DNA of 64,000 nt from Candidatus Cottocaccamicrobium excrementipullorum (lineage in GTDB: Bacteria > Bacillota > Clostridia > Lachnospirales > Lachnospiraceae): positions 124,001 through 188,000 of the forward strand of contig DVFL01000040.1 in the NCBI GenBank assembly GCA_018713255.1, given 5' to 3'. Below are positions 33,888 to 42,023 of the stretch, piece by piece; position 1 is the stretch's first letter; every line of letters begins with the position of its first letter. The notes beneath the pieces are model-generated. The model ran no database searches and was not told the origin of the DNA. It was given only the letters and a program-made list of their open reading frames with translations. Position numbers and translations under genes: made by a program.

Positions 33888-36062
33888 ATGTCAATGAAAA
33901 TTGCACTAGCCGGGAATCCGAACAGCGGAAAAACCACTCTGTTCAATGCACTTACCGGTTCTAACCAGTTTGTAGGCAACTGGCCAGGCGTAACGGTTGA
34001 AAAGAAGGAAGGAAAATTAAAGGGACATAAAGATGTTGTGATTATGGACCTTCCGGGAATTTATTCCCTGTCTCCCTATACCTTGGAGGAAGTGGTTGCT
34101 AGGAATTATCTGATTACCCAGCGTCCGGATGCCATCCTAAACATAGTAGACGGAACCAACCTGGAAAGAAACTTATATCTCACCACGCAGCTGATGGAGT
34201 TGGGAATTCCTGTGGTGATGGCGGTAAATATGATGGATATTGTAGCTAAAAACGGCGACAAGATCAACATCAGAAAGCTGTCCGCCGATATAGGCTGCGA
34301 AGTGGTTGAGATTTCCGCATTAAAAGGCAGCGGAATTATGGAAGCGGCAGAAAAGGCAATTTCTGCAGCGAAGAAGGGAACAGGAAATGCTCCTGTTCAT
34401 CATTTCTCCAAGGAAGTAGAAAGCTGTCTGGAGGAAATTGAAAGCTACCTGGATGGTTCAGTTCCGGAATCCCAGAAACGGTTCTATGCGATTAAGCTGT
34501 TTGAGCGGGACGATAAAATTCAGGGAACGCTGCAGACGGTTCCTGATGTGGAGCGCCTGATCAAAGGATTGGAAGAGTCCATGGACGATGATTCGGAAAG
34601 CATTATTACCAATGAACGGTATACATATATTGCATCGATCATTAAAGACTGCTACACTAAAGCTGGGAAAGGCCGGTTAAGCACATCAGATAAAATTGAC
34701 CGGATTGTTACCAACCGGTGGGCTGCACTGCCTATTTTCGCGGTTATTATGTGGGTAGTTTACTATGTGTCTGTCACAACTGTTGGCACCTGGGCTACGG
34801 ATTGGGCCAACGACGGCGTGTTCGGCGATGGATGGTCCTTCTTTGGCCTTCAGGTTCCCGGCATCCCGGCTTTGGTTGGAAGCGCTCTGGAAGCAGTTCA
34901 CTGTGCAGACTGGCTGTCTGGATTGATTCTGGATGGTATTGTGGCCGGCGTAGGTGCTGTGCTGGGATTTGTGCCTCAGATGCTGGTGCTGTTTATTTTC
35001 CTGGCATTCCTGGAATCCTGCGGATATATGGCGAGAGTTGCTTTTATCATGGACCGTATTTTCCGTAAGTTTGGACTTTCTGGAAAATCCTTTATCCCGA
35101 TGCTGATCGGAACTGGCTGCGGCGTTCCTGGAGTTATGGCTTCCCGTACTATTGAAAATGACCGCGACCGGAAGATGACCATTATGACCACCACCTTTAT
35201 TCCTTGCGGTGCGAAGCTTCCTATTATTGCATTAATTGCAGGTGCGATTTTTAACGGTGCTTCTTGGGTGGCGCCAAGCGCTTACTTTGTGGGAATTGCG
35301 GCAATTATTTGTTCTGGCATTATTTTAAAGAAAACCAAAATGTTTGAAGGCGACCCTGCTCCCTTTGTCATGGAGCTCCCGGCTTACCATATGCCTACTG
35401 TGGGAAATGTTTTAAGAAGCATGTGGGAAAGAGGCTGGTCTTTCATCAAGAAGGCGGGAACGGTAATTCTTCTTTCCACCATTTTTGTATGGTTTACTTC
35501 CAGCTTTGGCTTTGTAGACGGGCAGTTCGGCATGGTAGAAGATTTGTCTGACGGTATTCTGGCCAGCATTGGCAGGGGAATTGCCTGGATTTTCACTCCT
35601 CTTGGATGGGGAAATTGGAGAGCGACAGTTGCGGCAATCACTGGTTTGGTAGCAAAAGAGAATGTGGTAGGTACCTTTGGAATTCTTTATGGCATGGCTG
35701 AGGTTGCCGAGGATGGCGCAGAGATTTGGGGCGATCTTGCGGCAAACTTTACTGCTATTAGCGCATACTCCTTCCTGGTATTCAACCTGCTGTGCGCTCC
35801 CTGCTTCGCAGCCATGGGTGCGATTAAGCGAGAGATGAACAATGCAAAATGGTTCTGGTTTGCCATTGGCTATCAGTGTGGTTTTGCTTATGTTGTATCC
35901 CTGTGCATTTATCAGTTAGGCACTTTCCTTACCGGAGGAGGATTTGGAATCGGAACAGCTGCGGCAATTCTTCTGGTAATTGGATTTATTTATCTGCTGG
36001 TTCGCCCGGCAAAGAGAGGCGGCGGAGAGCGGCTGGAAATGAAAGGTCTGGCAAAGATCTGA
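33888..36062 (+). CDS. feoB: Ferrous iron transporter FeoB
   Basis: A 724-residue membrane transporter. The N-terminal G domain has G1 GNPNSGKTTLF, G3 DLPGIYSL and G4 NMMD, followed by the helical GDI-like region. Two Gate motifs follow in the membrane domain (IGTGCGVPGVMASRTI with its Cys, and FIPCGAKLP), then about eight to ten helices. It imports Fe(II) under anaerobic conditions. AGGAGGAT lies 7 nt before ATG 33888; an upstream in-frame ATG at 33864 precedes that site and is rejected. Confidence 0.96.
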   Translation: MSMKIALAGNPNSGKTTLFNALTGSNQFVGNWPGVTVEKKEGKLKGHKDVVIMDLPGIYSLSPYTLEEVVARNYLITQRPDAILNIVDGTNLERNLYLTTQLMELGIPVVMAVNMMDIVAKNGDKINIRKLSADIGCEVVEISALKGSGIMEAAEKAISAAKKGTGNAPVHHFSKEVESCLEEIESYLDGSVPESQKRFYAIKLFERDDKIQGTLQTVPDVERLIKGLEESMDDDSESIITNERYTYIASIIKDCYTKAGKGRLSTSDKIDRIVTNRWAALPIFAVIMWVVYYVSVTTVGTWATDWANDGVFGDGWSFFGLQVPGIPALVGSALEAVHCADWLSGLILDGIVAGVGAVLGFVPQMLVLFIFLAFLESCGYMARVAFIMDRIFRKFGLSGKSFIPMLIGTGCGVPGVMASRTIENDRDRKMTIMTTTFIPCGAKLPIIALIAGAIFNGASWVAPSAYFVGIAAIICSGIILKKTKMFEGDPAPFVMELPAYHMPTVGNVLRSMWERGWSFIKKAGTVILLSTIFVWFTSSFGFVDGQFGMVEDLSDGILASIGRGIAWIFTPLGWGNWRATVAAITGLVAKENVVGTFGILYGMAEVAEDGAEIWGDLAANFTAISAYSFLVFNLLCAPCFAAMGAIKREMNNAKWFWFAIGYQCGFAYVVSLCIYQLGTFLTGGGFGIGTAAAILLVIGFIYLLVRPAKRGGGERLEMKGLAKI

Positions 36063-36089
36063 TAAAGCAGTTTTTGGAGGTGAATCGTC

Positions 36090-36266
36090 ATGATGTGGCT
36101 CATAAGCAATTTAGGAACCATAATACCCGGCGCTGTGGTAGCAGCTGTTGCTGCGCTGGCAGCCCGGAGTATCTGGAAAGATAAAAAAGCGGGAAAAGGC
36201 TGCAGCGGATGCTGCGGCAGCTGCAAGGGTTCCTGCAGTATGGGCGGCCACAAGCATTCTGTCTGA
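36090..36266 (+). CDS. FeoB-associated Cys-rich membrane protein
   Basis: A 58-residue protein: an N-terminal membrane helix (LGTIIPGAVVAAVAALAA), then a basic stretch and the Cys cluster CSGCCGSCKGSC, and HKH at the end. Such peptides regularly follow feoB in Firmicutes and replace FeoC. They may deliver or hold iron at the pore. GGAGGTG precedes ATGATG at 36090. Confidence 0.88.
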   Translation: MMWLISNLGTIIPGAVVAAVAALAARSIWKDKKAGKGCSGCCGSCKGSCSMGGHKHSV

Positions 36267-36341
36267 TTCCTGGTACGGCTTAAGGTTAACAGGAACCTGC
36301 AGGCTGAGGGGCGGCAGAGGATAAGAAAGGAGGCATTGCCT

Positions 36342-36614
36342 ATGTGGCAGAAAGAGCAGGTGATTCGCGAGTTGAAGCGCCGGGGGAAAAGGATGACAAA
36401 GCAGAGGCTGCTTCTTTTGGATATTATTCTGGATGGGCGGTACAGCTGTGGGAAGGAAATTTACTACGATGCAATTAAGGTAGACCCAACCATCGGTCTG
36501 GCTACTGTTTATCGGATGCTTGCCACACTGGAGGAAATCGGCATTGTCAGCCGGTGCTATCAGTGCAGCCTGGAACAGGATTCCTGCGTGTTTGAAAACG
36601 CGGAAGCTGGCTGA
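36342..36614 (+). CDS. Short Fur-family protein (DNA-binding domain only)
   Basis: A 90-residue protein with the Fur winged-helix domain: RGKRMTKQRLLLLDIILDG, CGKEIYYDAIKVDPTIGLATVYRML, LEEIGIVSR. A normal Fur continues ~60 residues with a dimerisation domain and His/Asp metal sites. Here the frame stops after CYQCSLEQDSCVFENAEAG, and no Fur C-terminus is found in any frame in the next 100 nt, so this is a natural short form rather than a frameshift. Cys residues near the end (C-x2-C...C) could bind metal. Start ATG 36342 is 8 nt after AAAGGAGG. Confidence 0.78.
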   Translation: MWQKEQVIRELKRRGKRMTKQRLLLLDIILDGRYSCGKEIYYDAIKVDPTIGLATVYRMLATLEEIGIVSRCYQCSLEQDSCVFENAEAG

Positions 36615-36660
36615 AGAGAAGCTGGTCCTGAAAATCACCGTCAAGCTCCATAAGAATATT

Positions 36661-36704
36661 AAAAAGGAACTGATTCTTAAAAAAAGAGATTCAGTTCCTT
36701 TTTT
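36661..36704 (+). terminator. Terminator of the feo operon
   Basis: Stem GGAACTGA / TCAGTTCC with flanking A and T tracts (AAAAA at 36661, TTTTTT at 36699-36704) and a 17-nt loop. Confidence 0.85.
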
Positions 36705-36734
36705 GCTTTTGGGAGAAAATGGCGAAAAGAAGGC

Positions 36735-36763
36735 TTGGCAGAAAAGGAAAAAGCCGATATAAT
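36735..36763 (+). promoter_or_regulatory. SigA-type promoter of acyP
   Basis: -35 TTGGCA (36735-36740), 17 bp, -10 TATAAT (36758-36763). Confidence 0.8.
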
Positions 36764-36813
36764 AAAAGAAGAAAGCTGTAAAGGCAGATAAGGGACAAAC
36801 AGGAGGAAAGAAA

Positions 36814-37080
36814 ATGGTAAGAAAGCATTACCGTTTTCACGGCCGGGTTCAAGGAGTAGGATTTCGGTATAAGGCCATGTATCTGGCCAGAGGGCTGGGC
36901 CTTACAGGCTGGGTAGAAAATCAGTGGGACGGTACAGTGGAGATGGAGGTTCAAGGCAAACCGGAGACGATTGAACGTCTCCTTTCCAGACTGCAGGAGG
37001 ATCGGTATATTTCCATTGCCCAGATTGAGGAGTCAGACCGGCCTCTGGAAAAAGAGCGCTCATTTCAGGTGAAAGGATAG
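36814..37080 (+). CDS. acyP: Acylphosphatase
   Basis: An 88-residue enzyme hydrolysing acyl phosphates such as acetyl phosphate or carbamoyl phosphate. The two catalytic residues are present: Arg19 in [10 protein letters not shown] and Asn36 in [12 protein letters not shown]. It is monocistronic with its own promoter and an AGGAGG ribosome site. Confidence 0.95.
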   Translation: MVRKHYRFHGRVQGVGFRYKAMYLARGLGLTGWVENQWDGTVEMEVQGKPETIERLLSRLQEDRYISIAQIEESDRPLEKERSFQVKG

Positions 37081-37153
37081 CGTCAGCGTTCAGGAAGAGC
37101 AGAGCAAAGAAACGGCGGTTAGAGTTTTTTTTTCATAGTTTTGGAAAATCTGC

Positions 37154-37182
37154 TTGCCAAATTCCGGAGAATATGATATCAT
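37154..37182 (+). promoter_or_regulatory. Promoter of tRNA-Leu
   Basis: -35 TTGCCA (37154-37159), 17 bp, -10 TATCAT (37177-37182), 31 nt before the mature tRNA. Confidence 0.75.
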
Positions 37183-37213
37183 AAGAGCGTTGTGTTAAGC
37201 AGCGCATTAGAAT

Positions 37214-37296
37214 GCCGGCTTGTCGGAATGGCAGACGAGGTGGACTCAAAATCCATTGATGGCGACATCGTGCGGGTTCAAGTCCCGCAGCCGGCA
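37214..37296 (+). tRNA. tRNA-Leu (anticodon CAA)
   Basis: 83-nt class II tRNA: acceptor GCCGGCT/AGCCGGC, anticodon loop CTCAAAA (CAA at 37247-37249), long variable arm TGATG-GCGA-CATCG, T arm GCGGG-TTCAAGT-CCCGC, discriminator A. CCA is not encoded. Confidence 0.95.
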
Positions 37297-37317
37297 CTCC
37301 TTGGCAGGGGCAAAGGG

Positions 37318-37365
37318 CCGCCGAATCTTTGAAATAATTTAAGATTCGGCGGTCTTTTCTTTTTG
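37318..37365 (+). terminator. Terminator of tRNA-Leu
   Basis: Perfect 12-bp stem CCGCCGAATCTT / AAGATTCGGCGG with an 11-nt loop, followed by TCTTTTCTTTTT. Confidence 0.88.
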
Positions 37366-37401
37366 CGGCAGGGGGATGGATGAAGGGGAAAAGGAAAAAG
37401 A

Positions 37402-37430
37402 TTGTACCCGGTATTCTTTTGGTGTATGAT
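37402..37430 (+). promoter_or_regulatory. SigA-type promoter of the zinc-finger/polA operon
   Basis: -35 TTGTAC (37402-37407), 17 bp, -10 TATGAT (37425-37430). Start near 37437 excludes the longer frame from 37380. Confidence 0.75.
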
Positions 37431-37457
37431 AGAGAAAATAAGGACAGGGGTGAGAAA

Positions 37458-37796
37458 ATGGATTGTCGGGAGGCGCAGAGACTGGTGATGCCTTATATCC
37501 AGGATGATCTGACTCCAGAAGAACTGGAAGGTTTTTTAGAACATGTGGAATCCTGCCCAGACTGCCGGGAGGAGCTGGAGATCTATTTTACAGTGGCCTT
37601 AGGCCTTCGGCAGCTGGATGAGGGATCTGGCAGCTACAATATCAAGGGAGAGCTGGAGGCTGCCTTGGAGGAATCCAGGCGTCAAGTACGGTTTCGCAGG
37701 ATGGTAAAGGTGAGCTGTTATGCGGTAAATACTCTGGCTGGTCTGGGACTGTTGACGACCTTTCTTTTGCAGCTGAGAATCTGGATCATTCCCTGA
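37458..37796 (+). CDS. Anti-sigma-factor-like zinc-finger membrane protein
   Basis: A 112-residue protein. The N-terminal zf-HC2/ZAS-type zinc finger has Cys3 (MDCREAQRLVMPYIQDD) and H29-x3-C33-x2-C36 (HVESCPDC). A helical linker and one C-terminal membrane helix (AVNTLAGLGLLTTFLLQLRIW) follow. ZAS proteins usually hold an ECF sigma factor at the membrane, but no sigma gene is adjacent; the next gene is polA, 15 nt on. GGGGTGAG precedes ATG 37458. Confidence 0.75.
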   Translation: MDCREAQRLVMPYIQDDLTPEELEGFLEHVESCPDCREELEIYFTVALGLRQLDEGSGSYNIKGELEAALEESRRQVRFRRMVKVSCYAVNTLAGLGLLTTFLLQLRIWIIP

Positions 37797-37811
37797 CAGA
37801 AAGGATGGAAA

Positions 37812-40490
37812 ATGGAAAAACTGGTATTAATTGACGGACACAGTATCTTAAACCGCGCTTTTTATGGAGTCCCGGATTTAACAAATTCAGAAGGGCTTCA
37901 TACGAACGCGGTTTATGGTTTTTTAAATATTATGTTTAAGATCCTGGATGAAGAAAAGGCGGATCATCTGGCAGTTGCCTTCGATTTAAAAGAGCCTACC
38001 TTTCGCCATAAAATGTATGATCAGTACAAGGGCACCAGGAAGCCGATGCCCCAGGAGCTTCATGAACAGGTTCCTCTGATGAAAGAGGTGCTTAAGGCCA
38101 TGAATATTCCTATTCTCACGCTGGCTGGGTTTGAGGCAGATGATATTTTGGGAACGGTGGCAAAACGAAGCCAGGCGGCAGGAATTGAGGTTTCTGTAAT
38201 CTCCGGGGACCGAGATCTTCTTCAGCTGGCAGATGAACGGATTAAAATTCGGATTCCTAAAACCAGCCGGGGCACTACGGAAATCCATGACTATTATCCG
38301 GAGGATGTGAAACGGGAGTATCAGGTAACTCCTGCAGAATTTATTGAGGTAAAAGCCTTGATGGGAGACGCCTCTGACAATATTCCGGGAGTGCCGTCCA
38401 TCGGAGAAAAAACGGCCATTGCGATTATTTCTCTTTACGGTTCCATCGAGAATGCTTATGCACATTTGGAAGAAATTAAGCCTCCCAGAGCAAAGAAGGC
38501 TTTGGAGGAGCATTACGATATGGCGCAGATGAGCAAGGAACTGGCGACCATCTGTACAGACTGTCCCATTGAATTTTCCTATGAAGAGGCAAAAATTGAT
38601 AACCTTTATACTCCTGAAGTGTATCAGCTGATGAAGCGTTTAGAATTTAAATCCATTCTCTCACGATTCAGCCAGGAGGCTATGGGCCATTCCCGGCTGG
38701 AAGACGGATTTGTCTTTACCAGTGATCAGGAGACGGCGGAAAAATGGCTGAAAGAAGCGAAGTCGATCCTTGCTGAAAAAGAAGATCATCGCCATTGCAT
38801 TGGCCTGCAGCTGATTGCAGGGGGAAAAAAGGGAGAGGATCGAGAGGTGAAAGGCCTTTCTCTTTCCCTGGATGAAGAAAGAACCGTCTGCATTCTGACA
38901 GGCAGGATCTCTGGAGACTGGCTGATCAAACAGGCAAAAGATTTGATTTCCTGTGCTGAACTGCCGAGACTCTGGGTGCCGGATTTAAAAAAGATTCTTC
39001 CCTGGCTTAACCTAGAGGACGATGCCGCGGTGTTGGATGCAGGGGTGGCGGCCTACTTGCTGAATCCATTGAAAGATTCCTACGATTACGATGATCTTGC
39101 CAGAGATTATTTAGGATTAACGCTTCCTTCTGAAAAGGATCTTTTGGGGAAACGAAAGGTGGAAGATGCCCTTTTTGATGAGGAAAATCAGGGGCGGATC
39201 TGTGCCTGCTATATGGCTTTCGCTTCAGGAAGAGCGGCGGAAGCCTTAGAAGAACAATTAAAAGAAACCGGCATGTGGAAGCTTTTTCTTGAGGTGGAAA
39301 TGCCGCTGATTTACAGTCTTTATCATATGGAATCGGCGGGGATTAAAGTAAAGCCTCAGGCCTTGGCGGAGTACAGCAAAAGGCTGAAGGTACAGATTGA
39401 GCAGCTGGAAAAAGAAATTTATGCGGATTGTGGAGAAAGCTTTAACATCAATTCTCCGAAGCAGCTGGGAGAAATTCTGTTCGGGAAGATGAAGCTGAAA
39501 GGCGGAAAGAAAACGAAAACCGGATACTCTACTGCCGCAGATGTTCTGGAAAAACTGGCGCCCCAGGTTCCGGTGGTGCAGAAAATTCTGGATTACCGGC
39601 AGCTGACTAAACTGAACTCCACTTATGCAGAGGGACTGGCTGCTTATATCGGTCCGGATGAGCGGATACATGGCACGTTTAACCAGACCATTACAGCCAC
39701 TGGAAGAATCAGCAGCACAGAACCAAATCTTCAGAATATTCCCGTGCGGATGGAGCTGGGGCGGGAGATTCGAAAAGTATTCGTTCCAGAAGATGGTTAT
39801 ATCTTTGTGGATGCAGATTATTCCCAGATCGAGCTGAGGATTTTGGCGTCTATGTCTGGGGATGAACGGCTGATTCAGGCCTATAATTCTGCGGAGGATA
39901 TCCATGCAATTACGGCTTCTCAGGTGTTTCACGTTCCTCTTTCTCAGGTGACGCCGCAGCAGAGGCGGGACGCCAAGGCGGTGAACTTCGGGATTGTTTA
40001 TGGAATCAGCGCCTTTGGATTGGGAGAAGGCTTAAGTGTTTCCCGAAAGGAAGCCCAGGCGTACATTGATCAGTATTTTGAAACTTATCCTGGGGTAAAA
40101 GAATTTCTGGAAAATCTGGTTGCCGAGGCAAAGGAAAAGGGATATGTTGCCACGCTTTACGGCAGACGGCGTCCTATCCCCGAACTGAAATCTGGGAACT
40201 TTATGCAGAGATCTTTCGGGGAGCGGGCGGCAATGAATTCTCCGATTCAGGGAACGGCGGCAGATATTATGAAAATTGCCATGATCGGCGTGGACAGGGA
40301 GCTACGGCGAAGAGGGCTGCGTTCCAGAATTGTTTTACAGATTCACGATGAACTGCTGATTGAAACCTGGGAGCCGGAAAAGGAAGAAGTGAAAGCTGTG
40401 CTGGAAGATAAAATGAAGCACGCTTCTCATCTTAAGGTTGCTCTGGAGGTGGAAGCAAAAGAGGGCGATTCCTGGTTCGCTGCCAAGTAG
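37812..40490 (+). CDS. polA: DNA polymerase I
   Basis: An 892-residue polymerase for repair and Okazaki fragment processing. The 5'-nuclease domain (1-~290) has VAFDLKEPTFRHKMYDQYKG, GFEADDILGT and VKALMGDASDNIPGVPSIGEKTA. The central 3'-5' exonuclease-like domain lacks the catalytic D-x-E, so proofreading is lost as in Bacillus enzymes. The polymerase domain has motif A DADYSQIELRILA (~667), the O-helix RRDAKAVNFGIVYGIS and motif C QIHDELLIE (~843). Confidence 0.97.
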   Translation: MEKLVLIDGHSILNRAFYGVPDLTNSEGLHTNAVYGFLNIMFKILDEEKADHLAVAFDLKEPTFRHKMYDQYKGTRKPMPQELHEQVPLMKEVLKAMNIPILTLAGFEADDILGTVAKRSQAAGIEVSVISGDRDLLQLADERIKIRIPKTSRGTTEIHDYYPEDVKREYQVTPAEFIEVKALMGDASDNIPGVPSIGEKTAIAIISLYGSIENAYAHLEEIKPPRAKKALEEHYDMAQMSKELATICTDCPIEFSYEEAKIDNLYTPEVYQLMKRLEFKSILSRFSQEAMGHSRLEDGFVFTSDQETAEKWLKEAKSILAEKEDHRHCIGLQLIAGGKKGEDREVKGLSLSLDEERTVCILTGRISGDWLIKQAKDLISCAELPRLWVPDLKKILPWLNLEDDAAVLDAGVAAYLLNPLKDSYDYDDLARDYLGLTLPSEKDLLGKRKVEDALFDEENQGRICACYMAFASGRAAEALEEQLKETGMWKLFLEVEMPLIYSLYHMESAGIKVKPQALAEYSKRLKVQIEQLEKEIYADCGESFNINSPKQLGEILFGKMKLKGGKKTKTGYSTAADVLEKLAPQVPVVQKILDYRQLTKLNSTYAEGLAAYIGPDERIHGTFNQTITATGRISSTEPNLQNIPVRMELGREIRKVFVPEDGYIFVDADYSQIELRILASMSGDERLIQAYNSAEDIHAITASQVFHVPLSQVTPQQRRDAKAVNFGIVYGISAFGLGEGLSVSRKEAQAYIDQYFETYPGVKEFLENLVAEAKEKGYVATLYGRRRPIPELKSGNFMQRSFGERAAMNSPIQGTAADIMKIAMIGVDRELRRRGLRSRIVLQIHDELLIETWEPEKEEVKAVLEDKMKHASHLKVALEVEAKEGDSWFAAK

Positions 40491-40520
40491 GTTAAGAAGG
40501 GGAAGGCAGGAGGCGTAAAG

Positions 40521-40805
40521 GTGCTGGAGAGAAAAGGGTTCATGCCCATCAATTATTTAAAAAAAGAAAGCTACACCGGGAGCTATAAGGGCATGCGTTT
40601 TAAAATGGTAAAGGCTCAGGACGATCAGGGGGAAGAAGAAAAAACTGTCCTCAGAGTGTATCACTGGCCGGAGCCTTATGGGTTTGATGCCACCAAGGAG
40701 GAGCTTAAAACCAGCAGAGATTTTTCTTTCGACGAGGAAGGAATTCAGGCCGGCATAGACTGGCTGAATGAAGCTTACGAAAAACAGTATGAGAAAAGAG
40801 ATTAG
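40521..40805 (+). CDS. Conserved hypothetical protein (94 aa)
   Basis: A GTG-initiated ORF (AGGAGG ends 7 nt upstream at 40513) of 94 residues: INYLKKESYTGSYKGMRFKM, then TVLRVYHWPEPYGFDATKEE and DEEGIQAGIDWLNEAYEKQY. No membrane segment or known catalytic motif. It looks like a small alpha/beta domain. It lies between polA and mpg with short gaps, so it is probably co-transcribed; function unknown. Confidence 0.7.
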   Translation: MLERKGFMPINYLKKESYTGSYKGMRFKMVKAQDDQGEEEKTVLRVYHWPEPYGFDATKEELKTSRDFSFDEEGIQAGIDWLNEAYEKQYEKRD

Positions 40806-40815
40806 GAGCGGCAGC

Positions 40816-41334
40816 ATGAGACTGAATGAAGCATTTTATCATAGGGATTGTCTGCAGGTTGCCCCTGATTTAGTTGGAAAAATGCTGGTTCGCCGTTTGG
40901 AGGACGGCAGCCAGATTCGCCTGAGAATTTCGGAAACAGAAGCCTACCGAGGCGAAGAGGATACCGCATGTCATGCCCATAAAGGGAAAACCAACCGAAC
41001 AAAAGTGCTTTATGGGGAGCCTGGACAGATTTATGTGTATTTATGCTACGGGATTCACTGGCTTTTAAATGTGGTTACCGGAGAGCTTGGACTTCCTCAG
41101 GGCGTGCTGATCAGGGCATGCACGGAGGCGGATGGCCCGGGAAAGCTGACGAAAAAGCTGAAGGTGGATAAGACGCTGAACGATACTTCTATTTTAACCA
41201 GTCCGTGGCTTTGGATAGAGGATGACGGAAAGCATTATCAGGTGATTCCAGATACCAGAGTGGGAATCGGGTATGCCAGCGAGGAAGATCAAAAGCGGCT
41301 GTGGCGGTTTAAACTGGGAGGAGAGATAAAATGA
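40816..41334 (+). CDS. 3-methyladenine DNA glycosylase (AAG/MPG family)
   Basis: A 172-residue monofunctional glycosylase removing alkylated or deaminated purines. RISETEAYRGEEDTACHAH carries the catalytic Glu, then TNRTKVLYGEPGQIYVYLCYG with the intercalating Tyr and YGIHWLLNVVT, and VLIRACTE. It is slightly short at the C-terminus for the family. Start ATG 40816 is preceded by AGGAG; the longer frame overlaps the previous gene. It overlaps coaE by 4 nt. Confidence 0.92.
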   Translation: MRLNEAFYHRDCLQVAPDLVGKMLVRRLEDGSQIRLRISETEAYRGEEDTACHAHKGKTNRTKVLYGEPGQIYVYLCYGIHWLLNVVTGELGLPQGVLIRACTEADGPGKLTKKLKVDKTLNDTSILTSPWLWIEDDGKHYQVIPDTRVGIGYASEEDQKRLWRFKLGGEIK

Positions 41335-41924
41335 TCGTCATCGGAATTACAGGAGGAGTGGGAGCGGGAAAGAGCCAGATTTTGGATTGGCTGAAACAAC
41401 GGTGGAAAGTGCCGTTCATCCGGACGGATGATACGGCCAAAAAGCTCATGGAGCCTGGACAGGAAGGCTACCGCCAAGTGATCCAGGTTTTTGGGAAGAG
41501 CATTGTTAATCCTGATGAATCGATCTGCCGGCCGGCTTTGGCCAAATTGATTTTTCAGAACGAGGAAGCAAGAAATCAGGTAAACCAGATCACCCATCCT
41601 TTGGTGTGGAATCGGGTAAAAGAAGAACTGGAGGATTTGGCTTCTCAAGGCTGCCGGGCAGCAGCGGTTGAATCTGCGGTGTTTGATACCAGCGGCGCCG
41701 CCCTCTGCGGCCAGATCTGGTATGTATACGCGCCGGAAGAAGTAAGGATTCAAAGACTAAAAAAAGACAGAGGATACTCTCAGGAGCGTTGTCTGTCCAT
41801 GATCTCCAGTCAGAATACCGACCAGCAGTTCAGGGATATCAGCAGTCAGATCATAGACAACGGCGGTTCCTGGGAACAGACGAAGAAGCAGCTGGATCAG
41901 ATGATGCAGAATATTTTGGCTTAA
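41331..41924 (+). CDS. coaE: Dephospho-CoA kinase
   Basis: A 197-residue P-loop kinase for the last step of coenzyme A synthesis. Walker A is GGVGAGKS; RTDDTAKKLMEPGQEGY, the conserved HPLVWNRVKEEL and the lid LKKDRGYSQERCLSMISSQ follow. It is translationally coupled to mpg through ATGA. polA-mpg-coaE order resembles the polA-mutM-coaE cluster of other Firmicutes, with AAG replacing MutM. Confidence 0.93.
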   Translation: MIVIGITGGVGAGKSQILDWLKQRWKVPFIRTDDTAKKLMEPGQEGYRQVIQVFGKSIVNPDESICRPALAKLIFQNEEARNQVNQITHPLVWNRVKEELEDLASQGCRAAAVESAVFDTSGAALCGQIWYVYAPEEVRIQRLKKDRGYSQERCLSMISSQNTDQQFRDISSQIIDNGGSWEQTKKQLDQMMQNILA

Positions 41925-41988
41925 CATAAAAAGGAAAGGTGAAAATATTCTGAAAATTTAAAAGATAAAAAGTTTTTTTCAAAAACTA

Positions 41989-42022
41989 TTGACAAAGTTC
42001 AAAAAATATGGTATTTTATAAT
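41989..42022 (+). promoter_or_regulatory. Promoter of the pseudoknot-array RNA
   Basis: -35 TTGACA (41989-41994) with -10 TATTTT at 17 bp (42012-42017). A perfect TATAAT lies 5 bp further on (42017-42022; 22-bp spacing). The 45 nt upstream is rich in A and T tracts, like an UP element. Confidence 0.7.
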
Positions 42023-42023
42023 C

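Noticed and set aside
36615-36700. Frameshifted C-terminal half of Fur
   Set aside because: None of the three frames shows the His-rich and dimerisation segments of Fur, and a terminator follows at once.
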